DNA from: Nemophila menziesii
Lineage: Eukaryota > Streptophyta > Magnoliopsida > Boraginales > Hydrophyllaceae
Direction of reading: 5' to 3'
Assembly: GCA_029959085.1 (NCBI GenBank)
Contig: JARWIR010000003.1
Location: 31,015,505 to 31,079,504, forward strand
DNA length: 64,000 nucleotides
Shown here: piece by piece, positions 1 through 10,577 of the stretch
Layout of the letters: each line of letters opens with the position of its first letter
How positions within the stretch are numbered: the stretch's first letter is position 1
Translations under genes and position numbers: made by a program
The notes under the pieces: model-generated
What the model was told of the DNA's origin: nothing
Seen by the model: the letters and a program-made list of their open reading frames with translations, nothing else
The model's database searches: none

Positions 1-1149
1 GAAAAACCTTATTAAAGTTACAAATTTAAATTTTGAGATATTTGTTAGTTAACTTTGTCAAGCTGGTGTGTATAATATACTAGCTTAACTTTGTCAAGCT
101 TAGTATAAAGTTTTTAAATTTCTAGATCCATGCTTAGTTTCATACGGTATATAAATATAATTTAATTTGTTATGAATATAATATATATGAAAAGTAATAT
201 ATTTTTTATACATGAGAAAATGTATCTAACTTAAATATTATTGGTGTATCTTTAAAAAGCATTGTGATTCTAAATGTCGTCGCTAGATTGAGATTTGCAG
301 GATGGCGGGTACTTCGATTGCCTTGTATCAGTCGGTACTTTTTATCCGATTTTGTCTTGTGTGATAAGCTTTCATAGTTCGTTAGGTGGGTCTCTATGCA
401 CACTTCCCGAGAGACCACTACAAATCCTCTATTGTATGTCATATATTCTGTACACGCATTAAATTCACTGTATATCCCTGTGATCTTGAATAGGTTATCT
501 CTACAAGGATAGTTCAAATGTTATATATCCAAATTATCCCTGGTCTCCTACCACTTACGGATTGCTCCAACTCAACCTCAAGAATTTTAGATGCTAATTG
601 TGCAGTTAGAAGTAAGTCTTCATGTAGTGCTACTAATTCTGCTATTGTCTCCTCAACATAAAAGTCTTCATCGATAGTCCTCCTACCCAAAATCCTTTCG
701 AATTCCTAATTATTCCATCAGCTCCCTCCACGTCTTCTATATCAATTGTCATTTATATTTGTGTTAAACTTCTCTACTGGAGCTAATTATATATGTTAAA
801 GAAATTATGTAAACTTTTGTAAGATAATAATGTTATAGGTTAAAAAATAGAAAAATGTTCTATTATATTGATAAAATAAATATTGGCACAAGTATAAGGA
901 ACTGATTGGAATAAAAGTTACGATAAATAGTTTGTCAAAAAAGATTCACAATAATATTAAAATTTAACAAATTTATCAAGGATTGCATTCCACACAGATA
1001 CCAATTAACACACAACTTTTCCATTCACGTGTCTTATCTTATCTAATGAAATGTATTTTTCTCTAATAATAAGTTTTCACTTTCAAAATAACACAATAAT
1101 ATGGTTTATAATAAAAAATATATTTAAATCACGCACAGATGAAGAATAA
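1..1149. other. AT-rich intergenic sequence
   Basis: No coding region can be supported here. A 15-base direct repeat (TAACTTTGTCAAGCT) occurs at about 49-63 and 86-100. The 103-codon minus-strand frame at 206-517 has no recognisable domain and is probably chance. Confidence 0.6.
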
Positions 1150-1668
1150 GCAATGTATACAACTTCACTTGTAGATCTAGACGTTTTTAATTGGGGAATG
1201 TTCTTTCCCACGAGTCAAGAGTTGACATGTGTAGAGGCATTACCGATCTTGAGATTAAAGAGACAATTTTTCGTATAGAAAATGATAAAGCTACCGGCCC
1301 TGATGGTTTTTCTTTACTTTTCTTTAAGCGTTCTTGGGACATTATTGGAGGACATGTTATTTTAACAGTGCGTGAATTTTTCTCTTCCAGATTTTTGCTT
1401 AGGAAATTGAATACTACTATTATAGTGTTGATTCCTAAGATAGAAGATCTGACTTGTGTTGATCATTTTTGCCCTATCTCTTGTTGTAATGTGATTTACA
1501 AGGTGATAACCATGATTATGGCAGATCGGCTTAAACCGGTTCTTGATAAATTAGTGGGCATATCTCAAAACGCTTCTGTGGAGGGAAGGTCGATGGTTGA
1601 AAACATAGACCTTATGCAAGAATTTTTAAGGGGTATAATAATAATAGTAGCTCCTCGAGAGGCACGAT
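1150..1668 (+). pseudogene. LINE (plant L1 type) reverse transcriptase, 5' part of a split copy
   Basis: Non-LTR retrotransposon reverse transcriptase fragment. The frame from 1191 reads the usual plant L1 order: GNVLSHESR, a run ending KATGPDGFS (RT motif near the fingers), then LIPKIEDL, PISCCNVIYK and a degenerate QNASVEGR block. An upstream stretch (1150-1190) reads in another frame, so the copy is frameshifted. The frame runs out at about 1630 because of a one-base shift, then is cut at 1668 by the Athila insertion. It resumes at 16,022 with INIDFRKAYDS, the next RT block. The copy lacks the ORF1 and endonuclease portions and must be inactive. Confidence 0.85.
1664..1668. repeat. Left target-site duplication of the Athila element (ACGAT)
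   Basis: ACGAT directly precedes the TG of the left LTR and recurs at 17 bases into the 16,001 line (16,017-16,021) directly after the CA of the right LTR. Five bases is the usual duplication for Ty3/gypsy integrases, and the LINE sequence is continuous across the site once one copy is removed. Confidence 0.92.
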
Positions 1669-4600
1669 TGGTGGTCCTTTGTGTGTTCTAAAAATAAATG
1701 CAAATGCTAATCGAACCACAACCGCAAGTGTACGGTTGTTCCAAGTAGTATAACTGATAAATCAGATTCGTTCCAAGGACGGAATGGTTGTTCACAATGT
1801 CTAGCAAATAGTGATTGATGCACTTATGAAAATAAAAGATAATAAAATGTTTTTTTGGTTTTGTTTATTAAAGCTAATGAATGAAAGACAAATATTAAAA
1901 TGCAAGTAAAGGCTAAGACGCAAGTAAAATGAGTGAAAACGCAATATGAGAGGTAGTACTTGAGAACGCAAGGATCCTCCTAATCTTATTTCCTAACTTA
2001 TGTTGTTTAAGGGCTAAATTGGTCAATTACAATGGTCGGGATTCTAAAATCCTTATACCCTCGTCAGGGTGGACTATAAGGCAATCCTAAAGTGTCACTA
2101 GTCCCGTCAGGGTAAATATGATCCACCGTTGGATGATTAAGTGTTTTACCTCATTGGCCCTAGAATTAGCTAAGTTCGTCAGAATCAATAGCTTTTATCC
2201 TAGATTGAATAATTAATTCTATACCTAAACCCTCCGTCAGGATGATCCACACGCCACATATATGGAATAGCTTAGATACTAATACCTAATCTTAGTTCGC
2301 GACTCTAAAATCAGTAAATAATCACAAATTATCGAAAAGAGTAATGAACCCAATCTAATTTAATTTAATATAAACCCAAATTCAACATTCGTTATTTCAT
2401 AAAATTAAGATTCACCCACTGTTTGTTTTCAAGCACTATGAAAAGCTTAGCTCATATTAAAATTAAAAACTAAATTAAAAGAAATGGAATTCATGTTGTT
2501 TACAAAATTAAAATATGAAAAGAACCTAATTTCCGGAATTGGAATGACTACGAACGGAGCTATAGACCCACTCCAGCTCTTGTAACTTCTTCTTTCTTCC
2601 TTCTGTTGCTTCTCTCTGGTGTTTAATCTTGTGGAATGTTGATGTCTCCTCATTTGTGATAGATTAATGTTAGGATGAGACATCATTTTAAGTGATTTAG
2701 AAACCAATAATGTCGATTTTCTTGAGTTTTAGTGCACTTTCCTATTTTGTGTCTTGATTTGTAGAAATAATGTTTTTAGAGCATATTGGGTTTAATTGTT
2801 TATTTAGTGTGTAGCTTTAAAGATAATTATGGAGCTTAATTAGAGTCCAAGTCAAAGACAACAACTTATGGAAAGAGATATGCATGGAAATTGGAGATAA
2901 GGAAAGAATTGCTAAAAAGATGGAAAAGGAAAAGCTGCCTAAATCTGGGATTCTGCATACACATCCAAAGATAGGGGTTTTTACCTAAAAAATAGGCCGA
3001 ATCTGATGATTTCCTTCTAAAGGGTCTAGATAATTCTGTTGCGATTCTTTTGGTATCTTGTGGAGCAAAATCGGACCAATAACGAAGAAGATACACTCAA
3101 AACAACGCAGCAGTGTTTATCTTTATTTCCATACGAATTTGAGTTGGGCTAGAAGTCCATTACCTTAACTCTTCATCAAGAAAACGAATTAGGTCTTCTA
3201 AACACCTATAAATACACCCTTATATCACTTGTAAATCATCCTTGCCTCATAGTAATTAGTTCTTAAGGTTTTATTCTTCCAGTTTATTGTAGAGAGCAAG
3301 ATGATGTCTTTTATTATTTCTTTTAGTTTATTTCCTTCAGGTATGAACTAAAACTCCCATAGCTTGGGTTTTGCATATGTATAATCTATGAATTCTAATT
3401 CTTCTATCTAAGTTTCTTTGGGAATTATATGTTTTAATATGATATTAGCTTCTTAATTTATATTTGCTTATGTGTTTTGATTTAATGTCTTTCCTAGAAC
3501 TGATCACTTTAGGATTGTTTTAAGAGTAGTTAGATGGTCTCCTTGACAGGGTGTTTAACTATTGAACCACCACATAATGTCTAGTGTCGATAGCAGTTCT
3601 GACAAAACATACTTCTAACTAGATAGCCATTAGGGTTTGTTTTAACCACCGTATCACCAAGATTGCAGTATTTGCTTAGGGCCTTAGTGGCGTTTGATAA
3701 CCCTATTTGAAATCACTTCTTGGTTGTGATGTAGCCCCCTTAGTCGCTCTCAAGGTCTAAGCTCGGGGAATTTAGAATCCTGACTAAGTATAACCAAGAG
3801 CTAATATTCTCCCTTATGAACTAGATTTATAGATAGAATTAGAAGGATTAGTGCATACTAGCAAAACCTAAGCTATACTTCTCATCTCATATTCTTAATC
3901 TTTTATTTTATTGTCTTTATTTTCCTAGTTTTAATTAGTTTAAATTCTTAATCTCGAAATCTATTTGCTTTATTTACTGTCTTCTAGTTATTTACTTCTA
4001 CTCGTTATCTGTTCCTACGCGTTTAACACACTTAAGTCCCTGAGAACGAACTCTACTTATCATTAAAACTTGCATACGTCCTGTAATACTTGCAGTACTG
4101 TGCCTGTCTAGGGTGAGAGTGCATAGTTTTCCATACTTAAATTGATCTTATTTTTATCACACCCTAGGCGACACCAAATGTGAATTGTGTGAAAAATAGA
4201 AGTCAAAGGCTCCTTTTATAAGTGTAAAAACGGATTAGGGCTTGGACCAGAAAATAAAACACTAATTAAATGTCCAAGCCCAAATTCTAAGCCCGAAATC
4301 CCGTAACTGCTGATACACCTTCACTAAAACAGCTTTTCCCGATGCGTTATGACTCCGATTGACCTCATTCCAGTTGCTAAAGTTCCGTAACTCGATAAGG
4401 AATGTTTTCTCTTCAAAGGTCAGCGGCTAAATTATCGCTTAAGCACCTCGAAATCAGCACTCTATGGCCTGGAAAATGGATTTTCAGCTCTAAAAATAAT
4501 ATCTTCGGGATTTATCTTCAAGTCTTGACTCTAATTCACGATCTTTGACTTTCTCCTCGGATTCCTCTCCTAGCTAACATCTAAAACCTGTAAACTTTAC

Positions 4601-4772
4601 ACTAAAAATACCAATATTACGCGCAAAAGTTTAATAAATAAAAAATGCTAGAAATAAAAAGGGAATTCCGGATTATTGCATATTTAGTCCAAAAGTCTAT
4701 CTAATTAATTAAATAAACACCAAAAATGATGTCTCCCAAGGGTCAAAAATAAGAACAATTAGGGAGACATCA
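1669..4772 (-). repeat. 3' LTR of the Athila element (left copy), interrupted by a solo LTR
   Basis: Matches the right LTR at 14,456-16,016 along its whole length except for a 1,542-base interruption (solo LTR 2,640-4,176 plus one target duplication). Without it the length is about 1,562 bases. TG...CA ends. A TATAAAAG box on the minus strand lies at 4,213-4,220, matching the one at 15,457-15,464 in the other LTR. Confidence 0.93.
2640..4176 (+). mobile_element. Solo LTR of a second Athila-like family nested in the left LTR
   Basis: The insert begins TGATGTCTCC, ends GGCGACACCA and is flanked by AATGT at 2,635-2,639 and 4,177-4,181; the undisturbed site is visible in the right LTR at about 15,420. 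A TATAAATA box on the plus strand at 3,207-3,214 gives the orientation. It contains no internal region, primer site or coding sequence, so it is a solo LTR left by recombination between two LTRs. Related LTRs lie at 43,392 and 48,455, with the TATA box at nearly the same distance from the start (567, 565 and 598 bases). Confidence 0.92.
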
Positions 4773-6240
4773 AGACCCCCAACTCAAACCTTTGTCGTCC
4801 CGACAAAGTAAAACAAAACAAAGGGGTAGAAGTAAGCGTATAAACAAATAGAAGCTAGCAAATAAATAAACCCTGAAGCAATTCTCAAAATAAATCTCAT
4901 ATAGCAAACTCTAGAAACTAATATACACATACACTAATCATGAAACATCAAACCTAAATAATCTCAATCATAAAATTAAAGTCGCAATGCTTGAAGGTTA
5001 CACTTGTACTCATCTCTGTATGATGGCTATAGGGTGGTCATTAATCCTACCTCGCTTTGAACGCTCCACCTAGTATATTCCCTATTAACAGAATCATAAA
5101 TTCACTATGCACTTAGGAATCACGAGGTCTTTACGGTTATAATATTGGCTGAAGGATGGGTGTGGATGTATATTTGGTAAATTTGAAGTGAGCTTTTGGC
5201 TCTCTCCTCACTTACCATCAACAGTGTCCTCGAGCTTGAGTTAACGCTCAAAAAGATGTTCTCACTCACCCATATACGCAATAATTTAGCGTCCCATGTC
5301 TACCCACTATAAATAAGATGATTTTCAGAAAATTCCACTTTGCCGGATGTTTTATTTGTTCATATTTTTCTTTTTCTTTTCTTTTCGCTTTTTCTTCTTT
5401 TTTTTGTACAGAAGCAAACCGGGTTCCCAATTTTGACGAATCCGGGTTCCCGGTTCCTACTGTATAGATTTTTTCATTTTTTCATTTTTTCTTTATTCCC
5501 GGCAAAGGGTTACAAGTATATATCATCTGCAATTGTGCTACAATACAAAGCACATCGATCCCAACCCATTAAATTCCCCATATGTGGTCCCACCACCCCA
5601 AACTCAAGCTCGAGACATGTCTCAGGATTGTGATTCAAGTGCGGGTCATATGGTCATGCCTAATAATCTAAGGGATAATGGCTTATATCGTGGATACAAA
5701 GAAAAGGCTAAAGGCTCAAAGTGGGCTAAGACGGATAATAATTAATACAAGGGATAAAAGGCTAAAAAGGCACAAATGGCTAACAAAGAACTGCCCCTAT
5801 CATTTTCCTAAGTACATAGCTTGTCTTTAGTTCATATCTAGGTGGGTTCTCTACTAATTAGGATTTCACGTTCTACACACCAAACATATTCCTTGAGTAC
5901 AAGCTTACTTCATTTGCATTGTTCATTAATTTTTCCTATCAATTACCTATGTTCGCATGCAATTGTAAGTGCATTTTATATCAATCCCTAAAGTCCACTA
6001 TTTACTATCATAGATTTATCAAGAGTGTGCTTACAGGGATATTTAAAAATTTCTACAGTCAAACGCAACTCCGAAAATTCTTTTATTGAAAGCGAATAAA
6101 GCAAATAACACATAAAAAAGTGGGATGAGGCAACGAACCCCACCCTAAACTCAAAAATGAGTCGTGTCCCCACGACTCGAAAAGACTCAATAAAGCATGT
6201 AAACTAATTTACACTAAGAGGAAAGTTTAGAAAACATATC
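4773..6240 (-). other. Athila 3' untranslated region with polypurine tract and hairpin
   Basis: Lies between ORF3 and the 3' LTR. The polypurine tract reads TTTGAGTTGGGGGTCT on the minus strand and abuts the LTR at 4,773. The same tract precedes the sense LTR at 48,455. A perfect hairpin lies at 6,159-6,178, about 60 bases after the ORF3 stop. The stretch 5,020-5,340 has a recognisable but diverged counterpart at 41,200-41,480. Two copies of the CCGGGTTCCC motif lie at about 5,418-5,457. No protein is encoded here. Confidence 0.8.
6159..6178 (-). promoter_or_regulatory. Conserved RNA hairpin in Athila 3' UTR
   Basis: In element sense the sequence is GAGTCGTG, GGGA, CACGACTC: an 8-bp perfect stem closed by a GNRA-type tetraloop. 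The downstream bases (ACTCATTTTTGAGT) form a second hairpin that shares the 3' arm of the first, so the two are mutually exclusive. The copy at 47,003-47,022 has GAGTTGTG, GGGA, CACAACTC, a paired change that keeps the stem. Its function is unknown. Confidence 0.6.
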
Positions 6241-7557
6241 TTAACCAGCGCGAGGCTGGTTATCGGTGTTGCGTTCTGGACCTTTATCTCGCGTAACAGT
6301 ATCATAAATCGCGTTTTGAAGTGTATTTACGCCTAGGATTAAATTTTGAAGCAGGTCCAATTCTTTTGTAACGTTTCCCAAAGTAGCAATCATCTTCTCC
6401 TGATTCTCTTCCAACACCTGAATCTTCGCTTCCAACTCAGGTACAGTTTTCACTTTCTTTGATTGAGGAGTTCTCGGACTTCTTGTAGTTCGTGTTGCTT
6501 CTTCATGGATGTTCTTGATTGTGCTCAAAGCTATACTCACACCAACGGAAACAATGTCAATATCTGCGTCCTTACGCGGAATCTTTGCGTCTAGACACAA
6601 CTGAGTAATAGTACAAGGAAACTTCAGATTTTGTTGTTTCATTGGTAATTTCGCGAACTCCATGATTGTATCATAAATGATCTTAGCAACATCAAATGGT
6701 TTCTCCTCCAAAATACACTTAATAACAAATATGTGCTCTTTCTTCAACTCGGAAGTGTGTTTAAGACCAAAGAGAGTAGGTATTACGAAGCGAGACCAAA
6801 CCTTAGCACGAGGTGTCAAACTACTGCTGTAAAACTGTCCAGGATATCTTTCACCTTCAGGAATTGGGCTAGTCCCATTTACAAGCACGGTCACCCAAAG
6901 GGATTCAAAATCAAAAGAAGGGTCATTAAGAGTTTCTTGGAATGGGCATGTTCCAGAAAAGTTGGGTAGTTTCAATGATTTCCGAATACGTTCAATAGAG
7001 AAAGGAACTACCTTTTTGCGGATATCAATGGCATCACGGGAGGTAGCTAAACCTTCGTAAAATTCTCGCACAAAAGTAGGAATAAACTCAAGCTTCCTTT
7101 CTTGTAACTCTTTCCAACCAAACTTAGCACATGTCACAGTATATTCCTTGTAATCACTACTCATAATACCCTTAGGAAAATTCGTCTCCTCACCAAATTT
7201 CAAAAATTCAATTCTTTCACGAACCTGAGTATTCCAACAAGTGTAAACCCTCTTAGGCTTGTGGGCCCACATCTTCATACGCGGAGGTTTTTGAACGGGT
7301 GCTTCCGGAATCTCTTGTTCAGTTTCCTTCTCAATGTTCTTCGCAATTTCCTCTTCTGGTTCCTTCTCACTTTCAATCTCATCAATCAACCTTCTCTTGT
7401 GACCCGTGATTTCTTTTCTTTTAGAATCAAGCTTAACTTCGTCAATTTTTCGTTTAGGACGCGAATCAGGAATCTCAATAGCTTGATCTTGTGAACCACC
7501 AATGGTGGTCTTTCTTCTAGGAGCCGTTCTTCGAAAATCACCGGTTCTGTTAGTCAT
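6241..7557 (-). CDS. Athila third ORF (envelope-position protein, putative plant transposon protein domain)
   Basis: An open frame of 438 codons between pol and the 3' LTR, on the same strand as gag-pol. The N-terminus (residues 1-60) is rich in Lys and Arg with stretches such as RPKRK and HKRR that could act as nuclear signals. Residues about 60-90 are acidic. The middle contains FVREFYEGL and VVPFSIERIRKSLKLP, which resemble the 'putative plant transposon protein' domain (Pfam Transposase_32) common in Athila-type ORFs. Residues about 375-410 look like a coiled coil. I see no signal peptide or membrane segment, so it does not resemble a classical envelope glycoprotein despite its position. 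It is intact while gag-pol is broken. Function unknown. Confidence 0.75.
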   Translation of the reverse strand: MTNRTGDFRRTAPRRKTTIGGSQDQAIEIPDSRPKRKIDEVKLDSKRKEITGHKRRLIDEIESEKEPEEEIAKNIEKETEQEIPEAPVQKPPRMKMWAHKPKRVYTCWNTQVRERIEFLKFGEETNFPKGIMSSDYKEYTVTCAKFGWKELQERKLEFIPTFVREFYEGLATSRDAIDIRKKVVPFSIERIRKSLKLPNFSGTCPFQETLNDPSFDFESLWVTVLVNGTSPIPEGERYPGQFYSSSLTPRAKVWSRFVIPTLFGLKHTSELKKEHIFVIKCILEEKPFDVAKIIYDTIMEFAKLPMKQQNLKFPCTITQLCLDAKIPRKDADIDIVSVGVSIALSTIKNIHEEATRTTRSPRTPQSKKVKTVPELEAKIQVLEENQEKMIATLGNVTKELDLLQNLILGVNTLQNAIYDTVTRDKGPERNTDNQPRAG

Positions 7558-8683
7558 CTCTTTTCGCCCAAACTCAAAACTTCAAATAATGAAAAACTTA
7601 GAGAAAAAGTTTAGAATTTTGATGTTTTGAGGCTTAGGAATTGAAGAACTAGGGTGAATATGAGATGGGTCTTGTTCAATTTACATGGGAGGGAAAGAAT
7701 TGGGTTTAATGTAAGGATTTGATGAAGAAGAATCTTGGGAAAAACGAAGGATTTGATGTTATTTTGGAGAGGAGGTGAGTTGATTTTGTGTTTTTGTGGT
7801 GAAAGAGGGTAGGATATGATGATATATAGTGTTTTGGATGATGAATTTCGGAGGTGGGGAGGCTATTGGTGCGTGTTAGGTAAAGACTTGCAAAAGAGGC
7901 TAAGAAAACTAGGTTAAGGCCTCAAAAACCGACATCACAGCTTCAAAACCGGGTTCCTGGTTCCGCGTCGCTGTGACGGCGCGGAAAATTAACTTAAAGA
8001 CTCTTTTTTTTTTTTTTCAAAACGCACCAAAACGCTGAACCCCAAGACGCTGGGTCAGAGATTTTACTCGCCGAAACCGGGTACCCAGTTCTGTGGAATG
8101 CGGGTTCCCGGATTTTCTCGATGGCGCGAGTAAAAACGCGCCAAAACGCAGGACTCCAAGACGCCGGGTCAGAACTTTGGAATTTTACAGCTCCGAAACC
8201 GGGTACCCGGTTCTGCCAAATGCGGGTTCCCGGTTTTGTGTCGATGGCGCGAATCAAAACGCAGGCCACCAAAACGCTAGGTCAGAGTTTTTCAGAAATC
8301 ACAGCACCAAAACCGGGTCCCCGGTTTCGAAAATCCGGGTACCCGGTTCCGACGCTGTGTCGTGAACCAAGACGCCAAGTGTTGCGTTTGAAGAGGGTGG
8401 TACCAGCTCCAAAACCGGGTTCCCGGTTTTGCGAAACCGGGTTCCCGGTTTTTCCTGGACGTCCATCCTCTTTTTCTCCTGTTTTCGCCAAATCGACCCC
8501 AAACTCATGACCTTTTTACCCCTGAAATCATCAAAAACAACTACCCGTCCTCATTTCTTAATAATAAACACTAAAATTACGAAAATCAAACTATTCTAAA
8601 ATGCAAAAATTGAAAACTCAGCTAATATACAATGAATTGGCTTTTGTTTAACGTCGTTAAGCTCGACGGGTTACCTCACGCTT
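7558..8683 (-). other. Spacer between Athila pol and ORF3, with palindrome cluster
   Basis: No coding frame is supported. The 7,940-8,460 part is a GC-rich cluster of CCGGGTACCCGG-like palindromes described separately. At 8,643-8,663 a motif TTTGTTTAACGTCGTT recurs at about 43,170 in a diverged Athila-like remnant, just outside the end of pol, so this boundary is conserved between families. The 7,558-7,940 part is the AT-rich leader upstream of ORF3 and could hold its promoter. Confidence 0.6.
7948..8454 (-). repeat. Tandem array of palindrome doublets
   Basis: Four imperfect units with cores GGGTACCC or GGGTTCCC at 8,079/8,102, 8,201/8,224, 8,315/8,337 and 8,417/8,439. Within a doublet the cores are 22-23 bases apart; doublets recur every 102-122 bases. 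A further single copy lies at about 7,949. Each unit also carries a related CAAAACGC...GACGC...GGGTCAG stretch. The best copies extend to a perfect 16-base palindrome (AACCGGGTACCCGGTT). Short frames across the array are by-products of the repeat. Confidence 0.85.
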
Positions 8684-10577
8684 CTAAGGAGTCTCGAGGA
8701 GATACATGACCTCCCCGGGATGTGGATCTTCCGAGCGATTGGTATCTTCACCTCCATGGTATATCTTTAATCTGTGACCGTTAACCATAAAGGTACGGTT
8801 CTCTAGCGGATGTTCTATTTCTATCGCCCCATGAGGTGTAACTTTGGTCACAATGTATGGACCTGACCACTTAGATCGTAACTTACCCGGATAATTGCTG
8901 AACTTTGAGTTATACTTCAACACTCTTTGCCCCACTTCAAAGTTCTTTGTACGAATCCGATTGTCATGCCATTTCTTTGTGTTTTCTTTGTAAAGTTTGG
9001 CATTTTCATAAGCATGCAACCGGAATTCGTCAAGTTCATTAAGCTTCATCATACGATTCTTTCCGGCTAAGATAGGATCTAAGTTCAACTGCGCAATTGC
9101 CCAATAGGCACCCATTTCAACCTCTAAAGGTAAGTGACAAGCCTTACCATACACCATACGATAGGGAGATGCACCAACTGGAGTCTTAAATGCAGTACGA
9201 TAGGCCCACAACGCATCATCTAACTTCATTGACCAATATTTTCTTGTAGGACCAACGGTTTTCTCTAGGATTGACTTGACTTCGCGGTTCGATACTTCAG
9301 CTTGACCATTGGATTGTGGATGATATGCAGTAGATACACGGTGTCTAACTCCATACTTCTCTAGAACAGTCTTCAGATATTTATTAACGAAATGAGATCC
9401 TCCGTCGCTAATAATCACTCTAGGTGTGCCATGTCTAGTGAAAATATGTGATTTCAAGAACTTGATCACCACTCGTGAATCATTGGTAGGTAAAGCCACC
9501 GCTTCTACCCACTTAGACACATAATCAACAGCTAATAAGATGTAGAGGTTACCATTTGAAGGAACGAAAGGACCCATAAAGTCTATACCCCAAACATCGA
9601 ATATCTCAACCTCTAACACATTATTACGCGGCATCTCATCCCTCTTAGATATGTTTCCGGTAAACTGGCATCTCGTACATTTCTTAACATATTCATGACA
9701 ATCTTTTATAAGAGAAGGCCAGTAAAAACCTGATTGAAATACCTTCGCAGCAGTTCTGTCTCCTTTGAAATGTCCTCCATATAGTGAATCATGGCATCCA
9801 GCTATAATGGCTTGAGTTTCTTCCCTTGCTACACATCTTCGTATCATTTGGTCAGCACAAACTTTATAGAGGAACGGATCCTCCCAAATGAACTGTCTAG
9901 CACGATGAGCTAACCGCTTTCTTTCTTGATAAGTAGAACCTTCAGGAAAGACACCACTTACCACTAAATTCGCAATATCTGCATACCACGGAGCCTCATA
10001 ATCTCGAACAACGAATAAACTCTCATCAGGAAACTCTTCTCTAACTGCTTCAGTACCATTATTCATCTCTGAACCCTCTAAGCGCGTTAGATGATCTGCA
10101 ACCTGATTCTCACAACCCTTTCTATATTTGATCTCTAAATCGAACTCTTGAAGCAATAACACCCATCTGATAAACCTTGGTTTCGCATCTTTCTTTTCCA
10201 TAAGGAATCTGATCGCGGAATGATCTATACAAACAATAACTTTCGCTCCAAGAAGATAGGAGCGGAATTTATCAAACGAATAGACAACTGCTAGCAACTC
10301 TTTTTCTGTAACTGTGTAATTAATCTGAGCACCACTAAAAGTTTTACTAGCATAGTAAATCGAATGAAAAACCTTCTCTTTCCTCTGTCCCAATACAGCT
10401 CCCATACACAAATCACTCGCATCACACATAACCTCAAACGGTAAATTCCAATCTGGAGGTAACACTATAGGAGCAGAAATAAGCTTTTCTTTGATTGCTT
10501 TGAAGGCCGCTAAACAAGCTTCATCAAAAAGGAATTTGCAATCCTTTTCGAGTAAGTTGCATAACGGTTTAGCAATC
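8684..10577 (-). pseudogene. Athila pol, 3' part: RNase H and integrase
   Basis: The open frame begins inside the RT-RNase H linker after a frameshift and ends with TAG at 8,684. RNase H is shown by [18 protein letters not shown], a Thr-Glu-Lys-Glu block ([11 protein letters not shown]), DHSA and the VADHLTRLE end. The integrase has an HHCC zinc site ([15 protein letters not shown], then CTRC), catalytic residues in WGIDFMGP (about 9,585), SDGGSHF (about 9,400) and [10 protein letters not shown] (about 9,300), and the [11 protein letters not shown] stretch typical of Athila. All catalytic residues are present. Only the frameshift at 10,582-10,587 separates this part from RT, so the region is almost intact. 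Confidence 0.93.

Noticed and set aside
206..517. 103-codon minus-strand frame
   Set aside because: No domain, no splice or promoter context, and composition like its AT-rich surroundings.
6241..7557. Retroviral-type envelope glycoprotein
   Set aside because: No signal peptide, membrane anchor or cleavage-like site is visible; only the position is envelope-like.
7948..8454. CRISPR-like array
   Set aside because: Repeats are degenerate palindromes with related, not unique, spacers, inside a retrotransposon in plant DNA.
8093..8510. Several overlapping frames of 69-129 codons
   Set aside because: They follow the palindrome array on both strands and have no domain; the repeat explains them.
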